A stretch of 64,000 nucleotides of DNA from FEN-1250 sp038237245 (GCA_038237245.1 JBBRYY010000001.1:40937-104936), one strand, 5' to 3'. Positions 24,962 through 34,377 are shown, counted from the first letter of the stretch. Program-made: numbers and translations. Notes: generated by a model from the letters alone, not told the origin.

Positions 24962-27022
24962 TTACGTCGGGGGCTTGTAGGTCTTGGGTTTGAAGGTCGG
25001 CGGCTGCTGCTGAATGTCGCTGCCTACCGAATCTGCGCGGTGACGGGCGCTGTCGTCGATCATGTTGGTGATCGCGTCGACCTTGATCGACGGCATGGCT
25101 GGAGCCGCGATCACGTCTTCGGCTGCGGCCGGCGTCGCAGCGACATGTGTCGCGTGCTTCGCGTCGACGGGCGGGCCTTCGTCGCGCGCCGAGGGAGAGG
25201 CAGGAGCGCTGGGGTTGAACAGCGGCTTGATGACAGCCGGCTCGAGCTTCGGCGCCGGGGCTCCGGCCTTGGGAGCCGCGGCCTCAGGCTTGGATGTCGG
25301 GACGATCGCGCTGGTGACCCCTGGCTTGACCACGCTCGCCGGCGGGCCAGCAGGGGCGGAGTCGTGCCTGACGGCGAGGGTGTCCGTCGGTGCGGCCACG
25401 ATCTGCTTGGGCTTCGCCGCAACTGCGGCAGCGGCTGGTGTGGGTGCGCCTTCCATGCGCGAGAGGAAGTACCACCCGCCGCCGGCGATGGCGCCGAGCA
25501 CCAGCACCCCCACGAAGATCTTGAGCCACGGGCGGCGCGGCTCGATCGGCCAATCGAGGCTGATCTCGGGACGCGGATCCGAAATACGATGCGTCGTCGG
25601 CGGAGGCGACTCGTGCACGATCGCGTTTCGTCCCGACGGCGTCTCTGCCACTAGTCGCGCGAACGAGTTCGTGAAAGGACTTTTCGCGTGCGCCTCGTGC
25701 TCGATCTCGGGCTCCGGAGGCGCACTGGCTGCCATCTGCGGAGCGGTGTTGTGCGCGAGCGGCGGTGCCGCGGCGATCGGATGGAAGGCGAGCGGTGACT
25801 CCTGCGCCGGCATCGTGGGTGATGCCGCCGCTCCGTGCGAGCCGTTGCCATTCCCGTTGCGCGCGGGAATCGCGACCGTTCCGTTCGATCCGCTGTTACG
25901 CTGCACGGCGGGCGAACGCATGCGATCGAAGGTCGGGGCCTCTGTCACCTCGATCCACGGGAGAGACGTGCTGCGCGTGGTGCGCACCGGCGGCGGCGAC
26001 ACGGTGAACGACGGCGGCGCGGCGACGGGCGGCTTCGTCGCCGGCGGCTCCGCCATGGGGGGGTGGGAGACGGCGGCCGGCGCTGCAACGGGAGTCGGCG
26101 CGGCCACGGGCTTCGGCGCGACGGGCGGCGGCGCGACGGGCTGCGACGCGACCACGGGCTGCGACGCGACGGGCTGCGGCGCAACGGGCTGCGGCGCCGG
26201 AGCCATCACGGCGCGGCGCGACTGAAGCGCCGCGCGTGCGGCGACGACGACCGGATGATCCGCACCCATTGCGCCTTCGCGAACCAGAAGCGCGCGCTCG
26301 CGATGCTGAATCTCTATGTCGAGCCGTCCGCGAGCCCCACTAATCTCGGCCAGCGTCTCGAGCGCGGTCGCTACGGCAAGGTCGTTGGGGAGCTTCAGCT
26401 TCTCGCGAATCTCGAGCGCACGACGGGCGAACTGCTCACCGCCATCGTAGTCCGCCTGATGCAGGCGTACCTTTGCGAGGCTCGTGAGAATTGCGGCAAT
26501 CTCCGGATGGCTGGCGCCGAGCGCCTGCTCCTTGATGGAAAGGAGCCGTGCGAGGAGCGGGCCCGCCGATGCGTACTCGTTCCGGCGAAAGTAGAGGCGC
26601 GCAAGATTGTTCAGCGTCACGGCAACGTCGGGATGCGATTCGCCGAGATGCTGTTCGCTGATGCCGAGGGCGCGCTGGAAGAGCGGCTCCGCCTGATCGA
26701 GCTCGCCGCGTGCGTAGTGGAGCGCCGCAAGATTGTTGATGTTCTGAACGAGTCCGAAGTGCTCGGGGCCAAGGACACGTTCGCGAATGGCGAGCGCACG
26801 ATGAAAGAGCGCCTCCGCCTGCGCAAAGTCCTTCTGCTTGTATTTGAGCTGCCCGAGGTTGCTGAGGCTCGAGGCCAGGCGCACGTTGTCGGCGCCGAGT
26901 TGCGTTGCCTCGCGGATGGCCGCGAGAAACGACTGCTCTGCGCGCGCGTAGTCGCCGTCGGTGAATGACAGGCGACCAGCTTCGTTCTGCTGCTCCCAGC
27001 GAGTTTCGATCGTGTCGTTCAT
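24962..27022 (-). CDS. TPR protein with proline-rich linker and membrane helix
   Basis: 686 residues from ATG 27022, preceded by GGGAGGAG. The first ~265 residues are tandem tetratricopeptide repeats of the kinesin-light-chain type ('LASSLSNLGQLKYKQKDFAQAEALFHRALAI'-like units, five to six of them). A long Pro/Ala/Val-rich linker with 'QPVA' repeats (about 275-310) and more low-complexity sequence reach a single membrane helix near residue 500. A further Pro/Ala-rich tail ends in 'KPKTYKPPT'. It is the first gene of the 20-kb minus-strand run. A cytoplasmic TPR arm tethered to the membrane would serve as an adaptor; which partner it binds is not shown by the sequence. Confidence 0.7.
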   Translation of the reverse strand: MNDTIETRWEQQNEAGRLSFTDGDYARAEQSFLAAIREATQLGADNVRLASSLSNLGQLKYKQKDFAQAEALFHRALAIRERVLGPEHFGLVQNINNLAALHYARGELDQAEPLFQRALGISEQHLGESHPDVAVTLNNLARLYFRRNEYASAGPLLARLLSIKEQALGASHPEIAAILTSLAKVRLHQADYDGGEQFARRALEIREKLKLPNDLAVATALETLAEISGARGRLDIEIQHRERALLVREGAMGADHPVVVAARAALQSRRAVMAPAPQPVAPQPVASQPVVASQPVAPPPVAPKPVAAPTPVAAPAAVSHPPMAEPPATKPPVAAPPSFTVSPPPVRTTRSTSLPWIEVTEAPTFDRMRSPAVQRNSGSNGTVAIPARNGNGNGSHGAAASPTMPAQESPLAFHPIAAAPPLAHNTAPQMAASAPPEPEIEHEAHAKSPFTNSFARLVAETPSGRNAIVHESPPPTTHRISDPRPEISLDWPIEPRRPWLKIFVGVLVLGAIAGGGWYFLSRMEGAPTPAAAAVAAKPKQIVAAPTDTLAVRHDSAPAGPPASVVKPGVTSAIVPTSKPEAAAPKAGAPAPKLEPAVIKPLFNPSAPASPSARDEGPPVDAKHATHVAATPAAAEDVIAAPAMPSIKVDAITNMIDDSARHRADSVGSDIQQQPPTFKPKTYKPPT
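26055..26210. repeat. Low-complexity GC-rich tandem repeat inside the TPR gene
   Basis: Imperfect tandem units of about 12-15 bases of the form 'ggctgcgacgcgac' encode the 'QPVA' series of the proline-rich linker. Such tracts expand and contract easily, so linker length may vary between strains. Confidence 0.7.
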
Positions 27023-27188
27023 TGCTCCTCCCTTCGATAAGACGCGGAGGGGCGCTCGCTGTAACCGGATGAGCACGGCAAGATTCAGGCGCCGGGCGAG
27101 GCACGAAAATGCCTCTCTTGCGGCTTTTATTCGGGAGCATATCTTGAATTTTCCCTCGCCGCATCTCCCCGAGTCCGCGATTACGACG

Positions 27189-27614
27189 ATGCCCGACCGC
27201 TCACCGCCGCAACTCTCGCCTGATTTCCCTGCCCTGCGCGGGCTGACGCCTGTCATCATCGTCGAAAATGTCGCCGAGTGCATGGCGTTCTGGATCGACC
27301 GGCTGGGCTTCGAGCTGACAGCGGAGGTACCGGGGCAGGATGGCTCGCTCGCGTTCGTGATTCTGCAGCGAGGGGGGATCGAGATCATGTACCAGAGCCG
27401 CGAGAGCGTGCTCGCAGACGGCATCAGCATCCGAGCCTCGCTGGATGGGCATTCCATCGCGCTCTTCCTCACGGTGGACTCCATCGACGAGGCCGAGCGC
27501 GCGATCGCGGGAGCACCAATCGTGAAGGCGCGCCACGACACTTTCTACGGAAGCACGGAGATCTACGTGAAGGAGCCAGGCGGCAACACCGTCGGCTTCT
27601 CGCAAATGCGATAG
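27189..27614 (+). CDS. VOC superfamily (glyoxalase/bleomycin-resistance-like) protein
   Basis: 141 residues from ATG 27189, chosen because family similarity begins there; longer in-frame starts exist upstream. 'TPVIIVENVAECMAFWIDRLGFEL' is the first beta-alpha-beta unit, and 'TEIYVKEPGGNTVGFSQ' is the last, with the metal-ligand glutamate position in 'TEIYVKEPGG' kept. VOC proteins act as dioxygenases, isomerases or drug-binding proteins; this single-domain form cannot be assigned further. It is divergent from the TPR gene and convergent with the metalloprotease gene that ends 6 bases later. Confidence 0.85.
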   Translation: MPDRSPPQLSPDFPALRGLTPVIIVENVAECMAFWIDRLGFELTAEVPGQDGSLAFVILQRGGIEIMYQSRESVLADGISIRASLDGHSIALFLTVDSIDEAERAIAGAPIVKARHDTFYGSTEIYVKEPGGNTVGFSQMR

Positions 27615-27619
27615 CGCTG

Positions 27620-30553
27620 TCAGGGGCGGTAGCGCACCGATGCGTAGAGTTGGGTGTGGTGGCGCACCGGGCCCGTGAGCGAGTAGCCGAGGCCGCCGAG
27701 CAGCGTCGCGCCGGGCTCACGCACGATCCAGATACCATCGGTGTGCCAAGCCCCCTCGAAGCCGACCACCTGTGCCCAGCTCCCCACCTCATCGTTGGCA
27801 CTCCCGATCCAGTAGTACGGACGCCAGATCGGCCCGGGGAGGGAGACGCGTAGCGTCGCGATCGCGGAGCCGGTCGCGCTGGCGATCGGCAGCGCAGCCA
27901 TCGGAACGCGCTGCGCGAGCAGCGATGAATCCATCAACGGCGGAGCGAGCCCGCCGAGTGCGAATCGCTCGAACTGCGGCGCGGACTCCGACACGAGACC
28001 GTAGAGTCCATCGATCGCGAGCTCGTGTCCGAATCCCTTCACCGCGAGGGCGCCGGTGAGCACCGCGCGCTTCCACCCGTCGTCGCCGAGCCTCCCTCCG
28101 TCGGCGGTGAGCGCGAGCCGTTCCGAGACATGCCAGTCGCTCGGCGTCTGCAGCGCACCGGCGTGTATCGAGAGCTGCGCGACGGCGCGCTGCATCGACG
28201 GCATGCGGAGCGGGTCGACCGTACCGAAGGACGCCATCGCGCGCGCGCCGACATCGCGCGACTGCGTGTCGTGATCGAGCTCCGTCCACGCCGAGAGCGC
28301 GCGGTATCTCGCATCGAGCACCGGCGGCGCATCGAAGTCGTGCTGGCGCGACGGCTGGTTCTCGAGCGCAAAGGCCTCGACGCCCACGAGCGGTCGGCTT
28401 CCGCGAAATACCGCCCCGATCGACGCGCCGCGCCAGCTCGAGCGGTCGCCCCACTGCCCCTGCAGGAGCCACGTCAGCTTGCCGACGGGATCCGTGCCGG
28501 CGAACGCGAGACCGAGCGCTTTGCCCTCGCCCGCCCAGCTTCCCGACAGGAGAAGTCGCTGCTCCCGCGGACCCAGTCCGTACGACCGGTCCTTCGGTAT
28601 CGGCGCGGTGCTCAACGAATCGAGCGTGGCCGTCAACGGCTGATCGCGCACCCATGGAAAGCGTCCGCGCACGCTGTCCGCGCGCGGAGCGGCGGCGTTC
28701 AGTCGCACGCGTGCGAGATCGAGTCCGCGCGCGTGGAGGCGCAGGAAGTACACCCACCCGCTGGCGCTCACCTCGGGATCGATCGCCGCGCCGCTCACGT
28801 TGGTGAGCAATGTCATCGCGCCCGTGCGGCGCTCGACACGCGCGATGTTCGGCACGCCGCCGGTCTCGGTGGTGACCACGAGCTCAGCATCGCTGCGCGC
28901 GAAAGCCGGCGAGTACGCAGCGGCCTGCGCATCGCCGACGATCGCGATCTCGCCGCCCACCGACGGCATCGTCGCGAGGCGCCAACCATCGCGGCGCTGC
29001 ACCGCGAACGCGATCGCGCGTCCGTCGCGCGAGAAGCGCGGGCGATTGTAGAGATGCGTGCGGTCGCCCGCGGCAACAATCGTGATCGCGCCACTCGTCA
29101 GATCGATGCGCACGAGATCACACCTCCCGCCCGCGCAGCGATCGGCGACGGCGGTGCGGCCATCGGGCGACGGATCGGCGTGGCGGATGCCGGCGCCGTG
29201 CGTAACACGCCGGACGTCGCCCGACTTCCAGCTCCATACGAAGAGGTCGCGTCGATAGACGCCATCGCCGCGCGCCGCGAGCGCCGTCACCAGCAGGCGA
29301 CTTCCATTCGCGAAGAAGCGCGGCTCGGCGAACGACATCCCGCCGCGCGGATCGAGGTGCGCGATGACCTCGAGCGCGGCGGGGCGCGACGCGACTGCCG
29401 GCACGTCCTCCGGATCCAGCGCACGCGCGCGCGCGGCGCGCAGGCGCGATGCACTGTCGGGCGCGTGGCGATTGAGATCGAGAATAACGATGCGCGGAGC
29501 GCGCTGCGGATCGGTGAGCACGAGCGCGAGGAGTGAATCGTCGCGCGAGAGTGCGGGCGCGCCGGTCGCCCAGTGCAGCCGCTGCACGAGCTCACCCTCG
29601 TCGTCGGCCGTGAGGGTGTCCGCGGTGGCCGCGAGCAGCGCGCCGCGGCGCCCGCCGCCGCGCGCGCGCTGGGCTTCGACCGCGTCCAGCGCGTCGTGCG
29701 TCAGCTCGGCCGCGAAGATTCCGTACAGCTCATCGGGCGGTGCGCCGTACACGCCGATGAACGCCTCGACGAACGAGCGCGGCGTGCGCGCCGACATCCG
29801 CCGCCAGAGATGCACGACGCTCGAGTCGCCGTTGCTCGCCGCGAGCCACTCGAGAAAGGCCGAGCCCGCGAGATACGCCATATCCCCGCCTTCGAAGCGC
29901 GGGGAGCCATCGAGCGCGCCGTACGTCGGCAGCTGCCCTTCGATCGCCCATTGCCGAAGCACGGCCGGCCGCCACGCACCGTGCGGACGGCCGATCTCGC
30001 GCACGATCCGTCCCTCCACGAAGGTCGCATAGCCCTCCGTCACCCAGCGTGGCGCATGCACGGCCACGGGTCCGAACTTTACTGGTAGCAGCGCCGTCAA
30101 ACGACGCACTCCCGGATTGCGCGACTCACGCGTCAAATGCGCAATGTGCGCGAACTCGTGAACCGACAGCTGATCGCTCCATGCACCGGTGCCGAGCGGC
30201 GATGACGGATCCGGCGGCGTCGGCCAGAAGAAGATCAGCGGATGATCGAGCAGTGGGAGCGCGAAGCCGTTCGACACGTTGTTCGGGTCTTCGACGATGA
30301 CGGTCACTCGTTTCGTCGGCGCGCTGCCCACCAGCGCGGCAACCGCATCGTGCGCGGCGTCGATCCGCGCGGCGACATCGCGGGTCCATGGCGCCGCATC
30401 GTCCGTGAAGAAGAAGCGGAAGTACCGCGTGTCGAGCGTGCGCCAGCGCAGATGCGAAATCGTGCTCTGCTGCGCGGCTGCGCGCCCCGCGGGAGCCAGC
30501 GCCGCGCAGAGGATCGAGATCAGCGAAAAGAAGCGTCGCGCGGCACCAGGCAT
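27620..30553 (-). CDS. Exported gluzincin-like metalloprotease with TolB-type propeller and C-terminal beta-barrel-like region
   Basis: 977 residues from ATG 30553, where a signal peptide ('RFFSLISILCAALAPAGRAAAQ') begins; upstream extension is rejected. Residues ~30-280 form a peptidase-MA-like domain with zinc motif 'HEFAH' and downstream 'WVTEGYATFVEG' giving the third ligand. The middle carries WD40/TolB-like strands ('HADPSPDGRTAV', 'YNRPRFSRDGRAIAF'). The C-terminal ~350 residues alternate hydrophobic beta strands and end 'LYASVRYRP', as in outer-membrane barrels with a terminal aromatic strand. It is probably a surface or periplasmic protein anchored in the outer membrane. Substrate unknown. 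Confidence 0.75.
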   Translation of the reverse strand: MPGAARRFFSLISILCAALAPAGRAAAQQSTISHLRWRTLDTRYFRFFFTDDAAPWTRDVAARIDAAHDAVAALVGSAPTKRVTVIVEDPNNVSNGFALPLLDHPLIFFWPTPPDPSSPLGTGAWSDQLSVHEFAHIAHLTRESRNPGVRRLTALLPVKFGPVAVHAPRWVTEGYATFVEGRIVREIGRPHGAWRPAVLRQWAIEGQLPTYGALDGSPRFEGGDMAYLAGSAFLEWLAASNGDSSVVHLWRRMSARTPRSFVEAFIGVYGAPPDELYGIFAAELTHDALDAVEAQRARGGGRRGALLAATADTLTADDEGELVQRLHWATGAPALSRDDSLLALVLTDPQRAPRIVILDLNRHAPDSASRLRAARARALDPEDVPAVASRPAALEVIAHLDPRGGMSFAEPRFFANGSRLLVTALAARGDGVYRRDLFVWSWKSGDVRRVTHGAGIRHADPSPDGRTAVADRCAGGRCDLVRIDLTSGAITIVAAGDRTHLYNRPRFSRDGRAIAFAVQRRDGWRLATMPSVGGEIAIVGDAQAAAYSPAFARSDAELVVTTETGGVPNIARVERRTGAMTLLTNVSGAAIDPEVSASGWVYFLRLHARGLDLARVRLNAAAPRADSVRGRFPWVRDQPLTATLDSLSTAPIPKDRSYGLGPREQRLLLSGSWAGEGKALGLAFAGTDPVGKLTWLLQGQWGDRSSWRGASIGAVFRGSRPLVGVEAFALENQPSRQHDFDAPPVLDARYRALSAWTELDHDTQSRDVGARAMASFGTVDPLRMPSMQRAVAQLSIHAGALQTPSDWHVSERLALTADGGRLGDDGWKRAVLTGALAVKGFGHELAIDGLYGLVSESAPQFERFALGGLAPPLMDSSLLAQRVPMAALPIASATGSAIATLRVSLPGPIWRPYYWIGSANDEVGSWAQVVGFEGAWHTDGIWIVREPGATLLGGLGYSLTGPVRHHTQLYASVRYRP

Positions 30554-30631
30554 TGCGCCAAGATGAGCCAGTGCGTCTACTCCTACAACGATGCGGTTCA
30601 CATGAGCGGCTCCGCAGTGCATCTTCCACGA

Positions 30632-31132
30632 ATGGCTACCGTGACGGATTCGATGGATGAGGGTGCGATGAAGGAGATCGTCGCGATCCTGCCGTATGGC
30701 GGGTGTCCGATGCCCGGCGTCGCGACGTCGGGACAGCCGGACGCCGCGACGTGGCAGGAGCTCGCTCGCTCGGGATTCAAGTCCGTCGTCGACCTGCGCG
30801 AGCCGGACGAGCCGCGCGGCCACGATGAGGCCGGAGCGATCGCTCGCGCCGGCCTCACCTATTTTCCGCTGCCGGTGAGCCATGAGTCGCTCGGCGATCG
30901 TCAGTTCGATGTGCTCCGCGACTTCATCCGCGACGCGACGAATCGTCCGGTGCTCATCCACTGCCAGTCGGCGAATCGCGTAGGGGCACTGATCCTCCCG
31001 TATCTCGTGCTCGACGAGCACGTCCCCATCGACGAGGCGCAGCGTCGTGCCGCGGCCGTCGGCCTTCGCTCACCGGACTATGCCGCGCTCGCGCTCGACT
31101 ACGTCAAACGCCACGCTCAGACGGAAGGCTAG
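30632..31132 (+). CDS. DUF442 (beta-lactamase hydrolase-like) phosphatase-fold protein
   Basis: 166 residues if started at ATG 30632; ATG 30602, 30653 and 30668 are alternatives and no clear ribosome site decides. 'TSGQPDAATWQELARSGFKSVVDLRE' and the P-loop 'HCQSANRVG' match the DUF442/Blh family, which resembles dual-specificity phosphatases. These proteins are usually fused to, or next to, persulfide dioxygenase or rhodanese genes and take part in sulfide detoxification and biofilm sulfur metabolism. Here the stop codon is directly followed by the ATG of exactly such a gene. Confidence 0.82.
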   Translation: MATVTDSMDEGAMKEIVAILPYGGCPMPGVATSGQPDAATWQELARSGFKSVVDLREPDEPRGHDEAGAIARAGLTYFPLPVSHESLGDRQFDVLRDFIRDATNRPVLIHCQSANRVGALILPYLVLDEHVPIDEAQRRAAAVGLRSPDYAALALDYVKRHAQTEG

Positions 31133-32542
31133 ATGATCCTGCGTCGCTTTCACGAACAGCAGCTTGCACAGATGAGCTATCTCATCGGGTGCAGCGACAC
31201 GCGCGCCGCGATCGTCGTCGACCCCATTCGCGACCCCAACCTGTACATCGAGGCGGCTGCCGCGGCGGGGCTCACCATCACGCACGTCGCGGAGACGCAC
31301 ATTCACGCGGACTACGTCTCGGGGACGCGCGAGCTCGTCGCGCGAACGGGCGCACAGCTGCTCCTCTCCGCAGCCGGTCCCCCAGACTGGCAGTACGAGT
31401 TCGCCGAGGCGGACGGGGCGACGCTGCTGCGCGATGCGGACATCTTCGACGTCGGGCACGTGCGCTTCACTGCGCGGCACACACCGGGACACACGCCGGA
31501 GCATCTCTCCTTCGTCGTCCGATCGCTCGACACGGCGGAGGAGCCGGTCGCAATCCTCACGGGCGACTTCGTGTTCGTGAGCGATGTCGGGCGCCCCGAT
31601 CTGCTCGAGCGCGCCGCGAACGAAGCCGGAACGAAGGAGGCGAGTGCGCGGCAGCTCTTCCTCTCGCTCAGCCGCATCCGCAAGCTCCCCGACTACATGC
31701 AGATCTGGCCCTCGCACGGCGCCGGCAGCGCGTGCGGCAAGGCGCTCGGCGACATGCCGTCTTCGACGGTGGGTTACGAACGACTGTCGAACTGGGCGTT
31801 CTCGGAGCGCAACGTCGACGCCTTCGTCGACCGCGTGCTCGATGGACAGCCGGAGCCGCCGGCGTACTTCGGAGCGATGAAGCGCATCAATCGCGCTGGT
31901 CCGCGGGTGCTCGGCGTGCGCGAGGAGCCGCCGTCGCCGCCACCCGATTCACTGGCGGAGCTCGGACTCGCTGGCGCGCTGGTCATCGACGTGCGTGCAC
32001 CCGATCGCTTCGCGCGCGCGCACGTGCCGGGGACGCTCAACATCCCGTGGAGCGGATCGTTCACGACGCTCGCCGGCTCGCTCCTTCCCTACGACCACGA
32101 CATCTACCTGCTCGCCGATGATCGCGCGACGGCGCTCGCCGCCGCGCGCGCGCTGACGCTGATCGGGCTCGATCGCATCTCCGGCATCTTCAACGAGGAT
32201 GCCTGCATCGCGTGGGTGAACGGTGGGCGCGCGCTCGGACGCATTCGCCAGTTTTCCCCCGAGATTCTCCTGAAGCAGGTCGAGGACAAAGCCGTCATGC
32301 TCGTCGACGTGCGCTCGAAGAGCGAGTGGAACATGGGACATCATCGCGAGGCGCATCACATTCCGCTCGCCGAGCTTCCGCGCGCACTGGCCACGCTCCC
32401 TCGCGATCGGCCGATCGCAGTTTACTGCCAGCGCGGCTCGCGGTCCGCGGTGGCCGCGAGTCTGTTGTCGGCTGCGGGAATCGGAGCGGTGAATGTTCCC
32501 GACGGGTGGCTCGGCATCGACGCGGCGCAGAAGGCGTCCTGA
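31133..32542 (+). CDS. MBL-fold persulfide dioxygenase-like protein with two rhodanese domains
   Basis: 469 residues. The metallo-beta-lactamase domain (about 1-240) has the ETHE1-type metal motif 'THIHADYVSG' and 'HTPGHTPEHLSF'. Rhodanese domain 1 (about 270-355) lacks a catalytic Cys: its active loop reads 'LLADDRATA'. Rhodanese domain 2 (about 375-465) keeps 'VYCQRGSRSA'. The likely role is oxidation of glutathione or other low-molecular persulfide and sulfur transfer. It begins directly after the stop codon of the DUF442 gene, so the pair is translationally linked. It is convergent with the ABC permease gene. Confidence 0.9.
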   Translation: MILRRFHEQQLAQMSYLIGCSDTRAAIVVDPIRDPNLYIEAAAAAGLTITHVAETHIHADYVSGTRELVARTGAQLLLSAAGPPDWQYEFAEADGATLLRDADIFDVGHVRFTARHTPGHTPEHLSFVVRSLDTAEEPVAILTGDFVFVSDVGRPDLLERAANEAGTKEASARQLFLSLSRIRKLPDYMQIWPSHGAGSACGKALGDMPSSTVGYERLSNWAFSERNVDAFVDRVLDGQPEPPAYFGAMKRINRAGPRVLGVREEPPSPPPDSLAELGLAGALVIDVRAPDRFARAHVPGTLNIPWSGSFTTLAGSLLPYDHDIYLLADDRATALAAARALTLIGLDRISGIFNEDACIAWVNGGRALGRIRQFSPEILLKQVEDKAVMLVDVRSKSEWNMGHHREAHHIPLAELPRALATLPRDRPIAVYCQRGSRSAVAASLLSAAGIGAVNVPDGWLGIDAAQKAS

Positions 32543-32551
32543 GCGCGAGGC

Positions 32552-33358
32552 TCACCCCATCGCGCGCTTCGCGAAGCTGCGAATCCCGATCGTCCAGAAG
32601 ATCGCGATGATGACGATGAGCGCGCCGCTTACCGCGCGCAGATCCATGTGCGGCATCCCCGGCGTGAGCACGCCGCGCATCCCCTCGGCCACGTAGACGA
32701 GCGGGTTGATGAGCACCGCGTACTTCATCACCGGGAACACCGAGAGATTTTCCCACGGATAGTACGCGCAGCCGAAGAAGATCATCGGCGCGACGATCAC
32801 GCTGAACATCAGCCCGATCTGCTGCGGATTGACGAGCGATCCCATGAGCAGCCCGAGCACCGAGAACGCGGTGGCGCCGAGGAGGACGATGAAGATCACG
32901 AGCCCGAAGTGCGCGGCGGTGAGACCATCGATGGGGCCCATGATCAAGCGCGCGATCGGCAGCACGAAGAGCGCGGCAATCAATCCCTGCAGCACGCCGG
33001 AGACGATTTTCTCGAGCGCGATGAGCTCGAGCGAGACGGGAGCGAGCAGGCGGTCCTCGATCTCGCGCGTCCAGCCGAAGTCGGCGACCATGGGGAGCGC
33101 AACGGACTGCACGCTCGAGAAGGCGAGGCTCACCGCGAGCACGCCCGGGAGCAGTGCGGCCTTGTATTCGCTGCCAACGTACCCCATGCGCGGTAGCAGC
33201 AGGCCGAAGACGACGATGAAGAGCAGCGGCTGCAGCGTCGTGCGCAACAGGAAGTACGGCAGCTCGCGCCGCGCGACGTTGATGTCGCGCCGCAGCAGCG
33301 CGAGAAAGATCCGTCCCGCCGCGGGCCGCTGGGCGAGATCGGTGGCTATGCCGGTCAT
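32552..33358 (-). CDS. ABC-2 type transporter permease
   Basis: 268 residues with six predicted membrane helices and the ABC-2 signature region 'FSVIVAPMIFFGCAYYPWENLS'. The N-terminal cytoplasmic segment contains 'LLRRDINVARRELPYFLLRTTLQPLLF', typical of daunorubicin/nodulation-type exporters (DrrB/NodJ). It is coupled to the ATPase gene by an ATGA overlap. Together they would form a homodimeric exporter for a lipid, polysaccharide or drug-like compound; no substrate clue is nearby. Confidence 0.92.
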   Translation of the reverse strand: MTGIATDLAQRPAAGRIFLALLRRDINVARRELPYFLLRTTLQPLLFIVVFGLLLPRMGYVGSEYKAALLPGVLAVSLAFSSVQSVALPMVADFGWTREIEDRLLAPVSLELIALEKIVSGVLQGLIAALFVLPIARLIMGPIDGLTAAHFGLVIFIVLLGATAFSVLGLLMGSLVNPQQIGLMFSVIVAPMIFFGCAYYPWENLSVFPVMKYAVLINPLVYVAEGMRGVLTPGMPHMDLRAVSGALIVIIAIFWTIGIRSFAKRAMG

Positions 33359-34377
33359 GTGAGCTGCCGCCCGGTGAGTGAGATGAAGAGTGTCTCGAGG
33401 CTGGGTGGCGCGAGGTGGATGTCGCGGATGGCGCGGCCATGTGCCGTGGCGATCGTGACCAGCGCGGCGATGACCTCGCCGCCGCGATCGCTATACACGC
33501 GCACGTTATTCCCCGTGAGCTCCGCACTCGAGACGCCCGGCACCGCGCGCACGTCGGACACCAACTCGGCGCCGCTCCCGTCGAGCACGAGCTCGATCAT
33601 CGTGCCGCCCGGCGCGCGCGCCTTGAGCGCTTGAGGGGTGTCGATGGCGAGGAGCTTTCCCTGATCGACGATGGCGAGGCGATCGCAGAGCCGGTCCGCC
33701 TCCTCCATGTAATGCGTAGTCATGACGATCGTCCGCCCCTGGGAATGCAGGTCGCGAAGGATCGTCCACAGGTCGAGGCGCGCCTGCGGATCGAGACCGA
33801 CCGTCGGCTCGTCGAGAAAGATCACGCGCGGCTCGTGGATCAGCGCGCGCGCGATCATGAGCCGTTGTTGCTGTCCGCCCGAAAGCTGCATGACCTTTGC
33901 CTCCGCGCGCTCGGCGATGCCGAGCTTCTCGAGCAGCGCCTTCGCGCGCGCGTTCGCGACGGAGCGCGCGATGCCGAAGTAGGCCGCGTGAAAGACGAGA
34001 TTCTCGCGGACGTTGAGACTGCTGTCGGGATTCGGCCGCTGCGGCACGACGCCGATGCGCTGGCGCACGAGCGTCGGCTGGGTGCGTACATCGGCCCCTT
34101 CGATGGTCGCCGTTCCGGACGTCGGCAACACGCGTGTGGTGCAGATGCCGATCGTCGTCGTCTTCCCGGCGCCGTTGGGGCCGAGGAGCCCGAAGAACTC
34201 GCCTGATCGGATTTCGAGGTCGAGCGACTCGAGCGCGACGACTTCGCTGCCGACGCGGCGTTCGGCCGCGGCGCGCGATGCGTCGGGAGCGATACCGGGC
34301 GCGCCGCGGCCAGCCTTCGGGGGAGCCGTCGTGTAGACCTTGCGGAGTTTTTGGGTGCGAATGGCGGCGTCGGGCAC
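33355..34377 (-). CDS. ABC transporter ATP-binding protein (DrrA-type)
   Basis: Start GTG 34377 gives 340 residues; the frame remains open further upstream, but that sequence is low-complexity and overlaps the divergent amidohydrolase. Walker A 'GPNGAGKTTT', Q-loop 'VVPQRPN', signature 'LSGGQQQR' and Walker B 'VIFLDEPTVGLDP' are all intact. After the first strand there is an unusual ~27-residue insertion ('APPKAGRGAPGIAP' and following) before the core continues at 'ALESLDLEIRSGEFFGLLGP'. A C-terminal DrrA-like extension ends at the permease start. Confidence 0.92.
   Translation of the reverse strand: MPDAAIRTQKLRKVYTTAPPKAGRGAPGIAPDASRAAAERRVGSEVVALESLDLEIRSGEFFGLLGPNGAGKTTTIGICTTRVLPTSGTATIEGADVRTQPTLVRQRIGVVPQRPNPDSSLNVRENLVFHAAYFGIARSVANARAKALLEKLGIAERAEAKVMQLSGGQQQRLMIARALIHEPRVIFLDEPTVGLDPQARLDLWTILRDLHSQGRTIVMTTHYMEEADRLCDRLAIVDQGKLLAIDTPQALKARAPGGTMIELVLDGSGAELVSDVRAVPGVSSAELTGNNVRVYSDRGGEVIAALVTIATAHGRAIRDIHLAPPSLETLFISLTGRQLT

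Noticed and set aside
26055..26210. CRISPR-like repeat array
   Set aside because: Units are short, imperfect, without spacers, and lie in frame inside a proline-rich coding region.
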